Below, one piece after another: positions 44,694-55,639 of a DNA stretch of 64,000 nt. The position numbers were made by a program, and so were the translations under genes. The notes beneath the pieces were generated by a model. The model saw only the letters and a program-made list of their open reading frames with translations, did not search any database and was not told where the DNA came from. Source of the DNA: Endocalyx cinctus (Eukaryota; Ascomycota; Sordariomycetes; Amphisphaeriales; Apiosporaceae); contig BCKC01000001.1 in NCBI GenBank assembly GCA_001600455.1, positions 62,001-126,000 on the forward strand, in the 5' to 3' direction. Within the stretch, counting starts at the first letter, position 1, and the number at the start of each line of letters is the position of its first letter.

Positions 44694-47254
44694 ATGTCTT
44701 CTCAGAATACTAAAGATACCAGGCTAAAGGTGTTGAACTGGCTGAGTAGAGCTCGTCACTCCAGCACCCCAAATCCCCAACCTCAAGAGTATACGAGTGT
44801 TATGAACCATGTCGACCACGGCGAAGAAGGTCATTTGGAGCAGCATTTTCATGAGCAGCTAGGTGAAGGTCCCAACCAGGAGCCAGAGCAGAAAATCTCA
44901 GGCAAAGTCAACAAATTTGTCAAGAAACTGAGTGGGATTAAATTTTCATCTTCCGCTTCGCATCATCCCGTTCCCCCTGCTGATCGCCCATTCGCCGCAG
45001 CCTCGAACAAGCAAAGCCATGGCTTACTTCGTCTTACAAGAAATCAAACCTCTATTCTACCCAAGGGGTCGGAGGAAAGAAAAGATGACCAAGATATCGA
45101 AGGAAACGCTGAAATGCTCGACGACGAGAGCCTGCATCTCGTCATCCGGCTTCGGAACTTCTCCTTTCAGATACGTCGTGGGAAATGTTGCGGCTGTTCG
45201 AAGCAGTTCAACCTCGAGGCCAACGGCATTCTGAAGATAGCACGACTCTGGGCTGGAACCGACAAAAAATATCGACTGGGGGTCCAATGCTCGAATCCTC
45301 TCTGTAGAGCAGTCACCTGTTTCGGCTGCGGAAATTCCGTACCGGATAGTCCCAAAGTTTCCGATCACAATAAACTCAGCTGGTGCTGCGAAGAGGGCCG
45401 AATAGCTGCGATATGGATTCTCGCTTGCGGATGGGAAGATCTCGCTCCGCCGCCTACGTCGAGCAAAGCGAGAGGAAAGCAGCCTCTTCGAAACCTACTT
45501 CCTCCGATTCAAGAGGAGAGAAAAAACTCGGAGCTATACGCGAAAGGAGTTGGCTACGACCAAGGGAAAACACCCCCTACTAATCTTTTATCCCAGCTCC
45601 AGAGTAAGAGGCTCGATACCTCGAAAATCAAACACGCTTGGTTACATGAAGGCTTCTTCCAAACTTTAACCACCCTACTCCTATCCTACCGAAATTCCGA
45701 TCCTACCATTGAATCTCCTCACAGAAACTTGTTGCCGCTGATGCTAGAGCGCAGCCCGATAATAGCGGAAGCATCGTCGCTTATCAAGGGGGATTCCCTC
45801 CAAGAGATGGCGAACAAATTCTCGTTGCATCACGCTCTCCTCGAATTTCTCCAAACCATAGGTAGCGACAACGCGACGGCCCATCTCGTATACGGCAGAA
45901 GGAGAATATACCACACGCAAGATGGAGTTCTCTTACCGCTCTGCTTCGCCGGGTCGGTGAGCAGGGTGAAGGTGGCACCCAAAGATTCCGGACAGTCTTT
46001 TTACGAGCTCATCGAAAATTTGAAACCTCAAGCCGAGGGGATCCTCAAATATGTCCGATGTCACCCTATCGAGTTCAGAGACGAGCATAGCCAGAACCTG
46101 AAGCGACTGAGTGAGAAGTTACTAGAACTATCTGAGCAGAACAACAAAAATCTGCCTCCTCCTCCTCCTCCTCCTTCCCCTTCCGATTTCAAGAAAGCCG
46201 ATGACACGGACGAAGCGATGCATCCTATAATATTTCGGGAAAAACCTTTCGATCACGCCCAGTGGCATCGCCAGAACTGCGTGGCCGAAATACGCGACGA
46301 CGATCTTCTTTCCGACTTCATTTTTCACTCGGCCAAGATCGGCGGTTTCGAGCCGGCGTTGGGTCGTATGAAAAGACTCGTGACCGAGGTGACGTCGTTG
46401 AAGTCGTCCCTGCCCGAAGGGATCTATCTCCGCCACGGCGACTCTCGACTCGATTGCATGAAAGTCCTCATCGTCGGCCCCCGCGACACCCCTTACGAAC
46501 ACGGGCTCTTCGAGTTCGACTTATGGTGCGACGAAAATTATCCTCAAACGCCGCCTAAAGTGCTTTTCAGAACTACGATCCACGGAAGCATTAGTTTCAA
46601 CCCTAACTTATATGCCGATGGTACAGGTGCGTAGTCAACTATAACTCTAGCTACCCTTCTTCTCCTTCTTCTCCTCCTTTACTTTACCCCTAAAACGTAG
46701 AAGCTAACGCTATTTCCCCTTACATAATAATAGTCTGCCTCTCCTTGCTCGGAACCTGGTCGGTCGGGCAATCGTGGGAGCCTCACCAATCCACGATCCT
46801 GCAACTGCTCGTGAGCATTCAATCGATGATCCTGTGCGAGAAGCCGTGGTACAACGAACCGGAGCGGGAGAAGGCCGAGGCCAAAGCGGCGCAGTACGCC
46901 GAAGGCGTGCGCATGGCGAAGATGGGATTCGCCTTACTGCCCTGGATCCGCTGCCTGGAAGGCTCCGACGAGTTCGCCAAGGGCCTCGATTCGTACTACG
47001 AAGCGAATATCGTGCGGTTTCGCGATATCGTCTGGGCGCACGGCGAGCCGGGCATGCTTCAGGCCGCCGCCGCTAGTCGCGACTTGACCGGATCTATCTG
47101 GCTGGAGCCCGTTTCGAAACACGTACAGGCTAACAAGGACCAGATTCTGGGCATGTTTCAAGCCGACCTCGATAAGCTTGATAAGAAGGGTAAGAATACC
47201 CTGCAAGCTGCCATCGGTAGGATGATGGGTAAGGGTCAGAAAGAGGAGCTCTGA
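44694..47254 (+). CDS. BIRC6/UBE2O-like large E2 ubiquitin-conjugating enzyme
   Basis: An 817-residue E2; exons 44694..46626 and 46734..47254 (donor GTGCGT, acceptor AATAG). Splicing produces FNPNLYADGTVCLSLLGTW. C646 is the predicted thioester cysteine, and FNPN replaces the usual HPN as in BIRC6-type enzymes. The UBC core begins near residue 565 (MKRLVTEVTSLKSSLPEGIYLR; MKVLIVGPRDTPYEHGLFEFDL) and continues past the Cys into QLLVSIQSMILCEKPWYNEP. The N-terminal third is basic/disordered, then Cys-rich (C165, C166, C168, C199, C204, C209, C212, WCC near 231), likely zinc-binding. A PPPPPPP stretch separates a helical middle region. E2 function is confident; substrates are unknown. Confidence 0.87.
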
Positions 47255-47699
47255 TCCGACTCGTCATTTCATTTTCAAGCTGGAGCTTGTTTTACGTGGA
47301 TTTGTTATCACGGTGACCTGAGAACAGCGCTTCTTACTATGCGCTGAGAAAAAAAAAAAAAAAAAAAAAAAAAAAAGAAAAGAAATCATGGCTGGCACAT
47401 TTCTTGCGTAACCTACAATGGGCCAATGTAAAGAGATTATGTTTGTATAACTATATTGTATAAACCGACTTTATAGAAGTTTGTATGTATATAAAGGATA
47501 TATTTGACGACAACGACGAAGATGATCATGTCATAATGATAGGAGTATGGAATAAAATTTACCCATCTTTTAAGAATTAAAAGTAACTTTATTGGGAATC
47601 GCTATGTGATAAGTGAAAACCGCTGGTACGTACAAACCGACGCGTGGAACTACCAGATGGTGACGAGAACCCCGAGCGGCTCGCGTAGAGAAGCACGAT
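47255..47699. other. convergent intergenic, no gene seen
   Basis: 3' flanks of the E2 and NAD kinase genes; contains a poly-A tract at 47349-47376. Confidence 0.7.
47349..47376. repeat. poly-A tract, 28 bases
   Basis: Homopolymer about 95 bases after the E2 stop codon. It is genomic and could be mistaken for a cDNA tail. Confidence 0.9.
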
Positions 47700-49085
47700 T
47701 CACTCGTTGCCAAAAGGATAATTAAACTTCAGCAGGCCGTTCAAACCACCTACCCAACCATCGTCGTCCTCCGTTCCTTTCCCCTTCCCCGGCGACCTCA
47801 GAACGCAAGGGACGCCGCCGGACCAAGCTCCGGCGTCGCCGCTGCCGAGCATCTCGCCCTCGACGCGTATCTCCATGCCGACGTCGACGACGCAGCGGCG
47901 CTTCCCGTCGATGCTGACCTCGAGCTCCCGGCCGCGGTTCTTCTTGCTCAGGCGCAGGACGACGCGCGAGTCGAGGGGCAGGCCCAAGGGCCGAAAGCTC
48001 AGGCTGCGGGCGCAGATCGGGGTGATGAGCAGGGCCTTGACGAGCGGGTGCATGATGCTGCCGCCGGCGGAGAGCGAGTACGCGGTCGATCCGGTGGGCG
48101 TGCTCACGAGCATGCCGTCGGCCACGGCCTCGGTGAGGAAATGCCCGTTCACGTACACGTCGATGATGGCTAGGTGGGGGTTGGGCCCGCGGTGGATGAC
48201 GAGCTCGTTGATGGCGTGGAAGGCCGGGTCGATGACGCCCTGTTGCTCGCGAGGAAGCAACTGTCGCGCGGGCCGATCGTCAGGTTCCGGCGCGGGTAAA
48301 CGCTGCCGTGGCTCGGCCGTCGAGGTAGGCATCAGATGCGCATTTATATTCATGCCTGCGGCGTCGTAGATACCGACCCTGAGCCGGTTACGCAGCAGAA
48401 CCTTGCTTTCCCGCTCGACGCCCATAGATTTCCCGGCAATACCGATCCATCTCCTGTCGGCCTCCGTGGTAGAAGCGCACTGTGTATCACCGACGGCGGC
48501 GATTCTACTCCCGCTCATGTATACCTCACGCCAGGCGCGCTTATATTCCTCAAACTTCCACTCGCCTAAAAACCCCAGAGAGCCCATGCTAAATGCCAAG
48601 ACCGGGGGTACGGAAGATTGCAAGCTAAACAGGCTAGCGGCTCGGAGGATGGTGCCGTCACCGCCCAGAGTGGCTACTAGATCGACCTTAGACGGAAACT
48701 GGGCCGGGTCCGAGGTGTAGATGGGGAAAGGGAGGGACTCGTGAACGGTGGCGGCAACTCGCCGCTCGAAAATGAGGTTTAGATCGGGGTATTCGGAATG
48801 AATATGCCGGGCGAACTCGACGGCGGACTGGATGACGTGGGGTGCGTGCAGCTTCGGTATGATAAGCACATTGCGAAGAGGTTGAGGCCACCGGAGGGAT
48901 AAGAGAGAAGACGTCGGTCGCTCTTCGTATCTTGGTTGGATACGTTGGGGGAGGGACGAAATGTCGAGAATCTCGCGAAGATGATTGGTGCTAGAAAACT
49001 GTCGCGTGGTTGATCTAAGAATCCTGTTACCTTGTCTGCGAAGGAAGACGGAGCTTAGGTGTCGTGTGCCTAGTACGGCAGACAT
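47700..49085 (-). CDS. mitochondrial NAD(H) kinase, POS5-like
   Basis: ATP-NAD kinase that makes NADP(H), here predicted mitochondrial. It is 461 residues in a single exon; ATG at 49085 is chosen because the open frame above it has no ATG. The first 35 residues are Arg/Ser-rich without acids (RHLSSVFLRRQGNRILRSTTRQFSS split across them), a typical presequence. Catalytic motifs are LVATLGGDGTILRAA (GGDGT at 141-145), FSMGSLGFLGEW, ELVIHRGPNPHL, and DGMLVSTPTGSTAYSLSAGG. A Pro/Arg/Gln-rich insertion (about residues 250-290) separates lobes. The C-terminal part carries the usual LRFRP-type and VSIDG strands. Match to POS5-type enzymes is good; cytosolic Utr1-type relatives usually lack the presequence. 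Confidence 0.9.
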   Translation of the reverse strand: MSAVLGTRHLSSVFLRRQGNRILRSTTRQFSSTNHLREILDISSLPQRIQPRYEERPTSSLLSLRWPQPLRNVLIIPKLHAPHVIQSAVEFARHIHSEYPDLNLIFERRVAATVHESLPFPIYTSDPAQFPSKVDLVATLGGDGTILRAASLFSLQSSVPPVLAFSMGSLGFLGEWKFEEYKRAWREVYMSGSRIAAVGDTQCASTTEADRRWIGIAGKSMGVERESKVLLRNRLRVGIYDAAGMNINAHLMPTSTAEPRQRLPAPEPDDRPARQLLPREQQGVIDPAFHAINELVIHRGPNPHLAIIDVYVNGHFLTEAVADGMLVSTPTGSTAYSLSAGGSIMHPLVKALLITPICARSLSFRPLGLPLDSRVVLRLSKKNRGRELEVSIDGKRRCVVDVGMEIRVEGEMLGSGDAGAWSGGVPCVLRSPGKGKGTEDDDGWVGGLNGLLKFNYPFGNE

Positions 49086-50107
49086 GATGCTTTCTTTCAC
49101 AACGTCGAGATTCTTATGCGCCGACACACTTCCAAATAAACAAAGGGGCAATATGAATGAAGGGAATTATGAATTTTCAACTATATTAATGGTCTTCTTC
49201 TTTCTTCTCCTCGTGATCGTCATCCTCATATATGCTTTTTTCTGAAAAGTTATGTACGATAACTAAGTTCGATGGAGGGAAGGTGTTGTTGAAAGCGTTC
49301 ACCCCGCTACATCATAGCATTATCTTGCGCTTTCTCCGGCGTTTGCGTATATTGTTAGATCATAAATAGATCCTCGTACTGAGCTCTTAAAACATATCGG
49401 AGATTGTGTAGTACGTAGCCATAAAGTAAGCGTAGAGGAACACTTGAAGTATTCGTTGCAGATGTGAATAATCTACCAAAAAAAAAAAAGATTGGAGAGG
49501 AGAATTTGCCGAAATGCATCTAACCATGATAGGTTTAATAAAGTCACTTTACCCCCGATTATAGGAGTTTCTATACGGAGGATACAGTACATATATACCT
49601 ACCTCTAGGTAGGTATACTTATATGTAAGTACCTAGCAGCCCTACCGACAGGTAGCTTTACAATTTCCAACCAATCAACTTATATCTTCTTCCGAACAAG
49701 GTATAAATGATGTCACGTCAGTTGTAGTTACAATATATCGAACTTCTAGAATGCCTGAACACCAAGTTTATGACTATCAAGTCTAATCGTGCTGTGCTGA
49801 CTGACTGGGTATTTGTCGTAAAATATAAATCTAAAGAAGAACTTTGTTCTAATCAACTTGTGCTGTGATAATATTCTTAACTAAAAAAAGGACCGATCAA
49901 GAAGAAGGTGATAGATTATCGGACACTCTCCTAGTCGCCCCGCTTTCACCTCGGTGGAATCGGATGGACATAACTTTAAGTCGATGGAGACAAAGATTGT
50001 CTTGAACTTGCAGACTTGTTATAACATACATTCATACATCTCTACACATAAACAATAGTGGTATTTTATATTAACCTCTATCGTAATAAAAATTATAACA
50101 TCACACC
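49086..50107. other. divergent intergenic, no gene seen
   Basis: Upstream region of the NAD kinase (minus) and the Gfo/Idh/MocA gene (plus). A TACC/GGTA inverted cluster lies near 49597-49617. AT-rich, no coding sequence recognised. Confidence 0.65.
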
Positions 50108-51349
50108 ATGGCCGCATCAAATACCGGTCGTAATGACAAGATCTTCAATATCGGCATTATTGGATATGGGTATGTCTCCGATTTTATTTTTACCCTCAAA
50201 ACTCAAAATTCAATGAGATATTTTACAGACCTCCAACCACGATACCCATGATATATATATATATAAGCTAACTCTCGATCTAGCCTCTCGGCCACCATAT
50301 TCCATACCCCTTTTATAAACATCACTCCAGCGCTGAAGCTGTATTCTATTATGCAGCGGAATCCCACCGCTTCGCCTTCAGCTCCTAAAGATTACCCCGA
50401 CATTAAGCATTTCACCTCTGTGGAACCATTCCTAGCAGACACCGATCTCGACGTGGTTATTATCACCACGCCGCCGGGCACCCATTTCGCTCTCACCAAG
50501 CAAGCTCTGGAGGCGGGGAAGCACGTCTTAGTCGAGAAACCTTTCGTGCCAACGTCCGCCGAGGCCGATGAGCTAATCCAGCTATCCCGTCTCCGCGAGC
50601 GTTTCATCTGCGTCTATCAGAATCGACGATGGGATGCCGATTTCGTCACCGTCAAGAATCTGATTTCCCAGGATAAGCTCGGTCGCATTCTCGAGTTTGA
50701 GACCCACTTCGACCGCTACCGCGCCGAAAAGTACACCAACTGGAAGGGTCTGCTAAAGATGGACGACGGAGGCGGCCCTCTGTACGATCTAGGATCTCAT
50801 ATCATTGACCAGGCATACGCGCTCTTCGGCCTGCCCAAGGGCGTCTTCGCCAAGCTGGTGAGCCAGCGGGACGGGTTAATCATGGGTCCCGAGAATCCCG
50901 ACCTCGAGCCCGATAGCGCCACGGTGCAGCTTTCTTACCCGAACGGACTCTTGGTGCTCGCCCGCATCGGCGTTCTGAGCGCCGAGGTGCAGCAGCCGAG
51001 ATTCTGGATCAGAGGTACCGAGGGAAGCTACCGCAAGACCGGCCTAGACTCGCAGGAGCCGCAGCTGAGGGCTGGCATGCGGACGAGCGATCCCCAGTTT
51101 GGAAGGGAGAGCGCCGAATGGGACGGAAAGCTTACCTTGATGGATGCGGATGGAAAGTTCCGCACCGAAAACTGCCCCAACGCCGATCCCCCGGAAACGT
51201 ACGGCCAGTTCTACGAACTCTTCGCCAAGGCTCTACGCGGAGAAGAGGCAGACGTGCCCGTTCCTGCTTCGCAGGCCAGAGATGTCTTGAAAATCATTGA
51301 AGCGGCGAGAGAGAGCGCGAGAACAAATCGAGAAGTCGGATTCTCGTAA
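50108..51349 (+). CDS. Gfo/Idh/MocA-family NAD(P)-dependent oxidoreductase
   Basis: A 375-residue soluble oxidoreductase; exons 50108..50169 and 50284..51349. The 114-base intron (donor GTATGT, branch GCTAACTC, acceptor CTAG) contains a short TA repeat. Start context CACCATGG is good. The Rossmann motif NIGIIGYG spans the first junction and continues LSATIFHTPFI. HVLVEKPF is the family EKP motif, and DLGSHIIDQAYALFG carries the conserved C-terminal-domain histidine. Length fits yeast/fungal YMR315W- and Gfo-type enzymes. The substrate (sugar, inositol or dihydrodiol type) is not deducible. It converges on the PL4 gene with 188 bases between stops. Confidence 0.88.
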
Positions 51350-51537
51350 ACGAGCGGGTGAATACGTCAAATATTCAAGCACGGCACGTCAAGGAAATTC
51401 CATTTCCACCAGGTGCCGTTTTATGTACTCAATACGTATATATACACACATAGATAATAACAACGAAACAAGATATAAATATATATTTACAAGAATGATA
51501 TTTTTTTTGTTGCCGCCTTAATCCTCGCAGAGTACTC

Positions 51538-53230
51538 TTAGTAGAACAGCTCGATGGCGTCGAAGACTACGTTGGGACTCAAGAACTCATCTCCGCTGCT
51601 GCCGGAGATGACGTTAATGGTGACGGTGTTATCACCGCTCACCAGCGTACCAGTCGGAACGGTACATTCGTAGACGTCGCCGAAGCCTCGGTAAGCGCCT
51701 CTGGTGACGCCTCGGCTATCGATCGACGTCGGCGCCGCCGGGGCGTCGCACACGTAGCTGTTGACCGTCGCCTGGGGCCTCCCGCCGGCGAAGGACAGGG
51801 TAGTAGCGATCCTGAGCGTCGCCTCGCTATCGACCGCGGCGTCGAGCGAGAAGGAGACGACCTGGCCGTCGTTGACGGCCTGAAATATCGCCATGGGGAA
51901 CGAGGCCGCCGCCGTGGCCGCGACGGTGCCGGGGCTCCAGCTCGCCATGCGGTCGTCGGACGGGTGCATCCGCAGCTGGCTCTCGGCGTTGAGGAACCCC
52001 GTCGGCTGCCCGTCGTAGTCGCCGAGCTGGAAGATGGTCGTGCGCGAGCTCGCGAGGATCTCGTTCGTCGCCGCGATATCGGCCGCCGTCGAGCCGCCCG
52101 CCGTCACCTCGACGCTGCTCGTCGCCGCGAGCAGCTCGTCCTGGTACAGCGCCATCGTGTACGTGCCGGCGACGAGGGCCGGCGAGGTGAAGGCGCCCGA
52201 GGACGACGCGTACGTCCACGCCTGGTACTCGTCGTTATACCAGTGCAACACGATGGGGAAGTCGGACGAGACCCCCGTCGCCGTGCCGGTGACGGTGCCG
52301 CGCGCCGAGGCGCCCGAGTAGCCCAGCAGGCCTAGGTCGTCGAAGAAGCTGGCGTCGTACGCCGACGCCGTCGGGACGCCGCTGCGCGTGAAGGAGAAGA
52401 CGTACGGTCCGTGGAATCCCTGCCGGTACGCCTCCGTCTGCACGTGGTTCGAGTTCATGTAGTAGGTGACCGAGTGGTAGTCCCCGCCCCAGTTCAGGTC
52501 GATGTCGCGGAAGAAGGGCCCGCCCGAGCTCTTCTCGGTCGCTTGGCTGTTGGGTCGGACCCAGCACGCGTGCACCGAAGCGCCGCTGTCGGTCGCGCAG
52601 TACACCGAGTCGTCGATGAATCGTTCAGAAGAATAGAACTGTTTAATTAATTCTCGTTAGCCTATTTATCATTTTTTCCCCCTTCTCTATTTTTTTTTTT
52701 TCGAATCTCACCTTGCTGCGAGTCTCGTCGCCGACCAAGAAAACGTCGCTTCCCTCGATGGCGGTGCCGCCCTCGGTGTTTGACACGGTGTCGAACGGGT
52801 ACGAATTTTCCAACCCGGTGAGGCGGAAGATGAAACGCAACTCGCCGATGGCGGGTTCCGAGTTGGTCATGGTGCCCATCCAGATGTCGTTGGCGCCATC
52901 GACGAAAACCATGTAATGCGTCAAGTCGAAGTCGCTGCTGCTCGCGACGCACTGCACGATGACATTGCTACCGCTAGTATCGTACGAGACCGTCGCGGAG
53001 CCCAAACCCGAGGCGATGTGGCTAAAGGTCGATGAATACTGGTATTCGGTGTTGTAGAAGTAGAGCGACGTGATGTCACAGCTCGACGTGCTGATCGTCG
53101 TCTTGAAACCGTAGCTGCTCTCGGTATCGACCGTGATGGACGAGTCTCCCTCGGTTACCGTGATGGCCCGGCATAAGGGCGCGGCGGCCCACAACAAAAG
53201 AAGGGATAAAGCGGCGAAGGGACCTGCCAT
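51538..53230 (-). CDS. rhamnogalacturonan lyase, PL4 family
   Basis: Secreted pectin-degrading lyase that cleaves rhamnogalacturonan I by beta-elimination; 539 residues, exons 53230..52712 and 52638..51538. The 73-base intron (donor GTGAGA, branch GGCTAACG, acceptor AACAG) contains a T tract. A signal peptide (MAGPFAALSLLLLWAAAPLCRA) leads into a beta-rich catalytic domain with GDETRSKFYSSERFIDD spanning the junction. K173 corresponds to the catalytic lysine position of Aspergillus RGL4. GGDYHSVTYYMNSNHVQTE holds the histidines H228 and H238, one of which should be the second catalytic residue. Downstream are the fibronectin-like (GTVTGTA) and CBM-like domains with the ending NVVFDAIELFY. Exon 2 is strikingly GC-rich compared with the flanks. 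Confidence 0.93.
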
Positions 53231-55639
53231 CTTTCGTTACTGAATGATTGATTGATGATGGTTCTTAGACCTAGAGAATAAACTCTCTCTCATCTGAATA
53301 AATAAACCGGGAACCCGGGAACTATATATTATCATGTTATACCGCATCATTTTTATAAGCGCGCCATTCCCTTTTTTTTTTTTTTTTTTTACTCTCCCTA
53401 TAGCGATGATTGGTATTGAAACACGTGGATAGGGGTTCGGCCTGAGATAGATTGCATAGCAAGGATGGGATGACGGGAAATTTGCGATGTCCCTTGAAAC
53501 GGGAGCGGGACCTGGCGGGGCCATGCCTTTTTCTGGCTCCTATTTTGCTCTATTTTGGGACTTTTCTATCCTCTCTCTTCGCTTGTAATTCCATCCATCA
53601 ATAAGATGTGCCGGGGGCTTCGGAGAATGAACCGAATACTTGACGAATGACCGTAGGGTAGGTCGATCCTTTTCCCTTCCCGGACCGTTAAAGTAGTAGC
53701 CGCAAGCATCGCCGCCCGCCGCTTTTGCCCAGACTTATTCGATGCTGGCTGTGTACGTATTTAGGTTCGATGATGGACGGAGCATTCGTGATATCCTACG
53801 TGTTTATAGTTTGAATTACTTAGCAGCACTATCCTTTGATGAATAGGTACGTACTTCTTCTCGTCAAGATGCTCATCGTTACCTCCATTACCTTTTCTCA
53901 ATCCCTATCCGTAATGATACTACTAATCGATTCATCTCGTAAACTTACATTACTGGATTCAAGATACCCATGTCTGCAAGCCAAACTTTGGACATAACAA
54001 GGCTATCTGCGACTAAAGGTCTCCGCTGTACCAAACCATGAATCCTAAGAAATGGGTTGCAAAGCACGCTCCGTCTCACGGGCATATATACTGTGATAAT
54101 CAATAAAAGAACAGTCGCAAAACAAACGAGCTAATCTCGACACGGTAGCGTGCGTAGGAATATGTTCTTGATTGTCATCCTCACTTTACAGTTACTCATT
54201 TACTATAAGGAAAGGCCGTATACTACTCTTGCGTATAGTTCAAGAAAGGCCATCGGGTTTGTCTGCGCTTGATTGACGAACGACTATCGTTCCCCGATTA
54301 CTCAGGAGACGCTTACTTTTCAATCTCCGGATATTCTAGTGAGAGATAAAGGAGGATGGACCGTTGAAAATATATATTTAATGCGAAAGATAGATATAGA
54401 TCATTCGTTTCAGGAGAAGTGCATTTTCGAAAATATTTAGACGTTTTCTAGAAGCTGGTGATGGTGGGCTCATTTTGTTCATTGTCTACCGTGTATAGAT
54501 CTTTCTATCCAAATTTGTGGAGAATGAATGCCGCGTACCGAGTTCGAGTTTCCGAAGCATGAAGTTATTCCGGGTATCGCATTACATTTCAGAGCCCTTG
54601 CATTGAATTTGGTTTCCTTTTTGCTGGTTCTCCTGGGCCCGAATTGGGCCTGGATTTTAGCCATTACCAAAATATGGTTCATCGGAAGCTTGCATTGCTG
54701 CGAGTTCTAATTTATTAAAGCAGCGCGGTCCTTTGTGCGCTTTAGGTATGTCGAATCAACATGCTATCCTGGCAAACATATGACGTTAAGGTTGAAATAG
54801 ATTTTTTACATTATTTTCCACCATTGACGAGCGTCGTTGTTCTTATGGTGACGTACACAATGCGGTGGATGTGGTTCGTTTCGTCTAAACTCCCTCTCAG
54901 CTCGTCTTTGCAAGGTTTCTCCACGCTCAAGACTTATTGCTCGAGTACCTATTCTCTATAGTTACCTAATACGTAATATCGTCCGATCTTCGTATTTTGT
55001 GTAATTGTATAAACTACAACCCGAGGTCAAGTGTCCTGGTGTCTCGACTTGAAGTTGATATACGGAGTAACATGATGTTAATTGGTGTAGGCCTCGATAG
55101 TGATAGGTACTTAAGTACTCACTTAAGGTACAGTAGTACCCAGCGAATTAGTACCTAGAGTTAGTCGATAAATGCCCTGTAAATTAGCGTACATTTACAA
55201 CAGAAGTGGCAGTGTTAGTGGTGACTTTCTATACGGCTGGCCCTGCAGTACCATAAAGTACTTATTTAAGCTGGAAATATAAAGCAGGCCTCAATTGTTT
55301 TCGACTTTGTTACTGAGAACAACCATCAACTTCAATCAAAGAAATCAAAAACTTAAGCCAAACGGTATAGTAGTTGTTGAAGTTTCGAATATATTCTTAC
55401 TAGCTGGGCTTCTATAGCATTGTTTGTCTTGAGTTGGCGTGGTCTAAATACTAATACCTACATGGCTACGCGAGAACGAACTCGCCAAAGGTAGTTTCAC
55501 AAGATTCTGCTTGATGAAAGATAGTAGGTTCCGAATTACTCTCAACGATAGCTTTTAACATTTGATTATCTTACTCCCATGTTTCAACAATCCCCCGTCT
55601 CTACATGTTCTCCTATACAAGCATAGCAAATCTCTCTCA
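53231..55639. other. gene-poor intergenic
   Basis: AT-rich DNA upstream of the PL4 gene with a T tract at 53371-53390 and one TACGGAGTA at 55061. Open frames up to about 95 codons show no family features. No gene called. Confidence 0.6.

Noticed and set aside
51827..52567. Long open frames on both strands over the PL4 exon
   Set aside because: Shadows caused by high GC at third positions; Arg/His-rich without conserved motifs.
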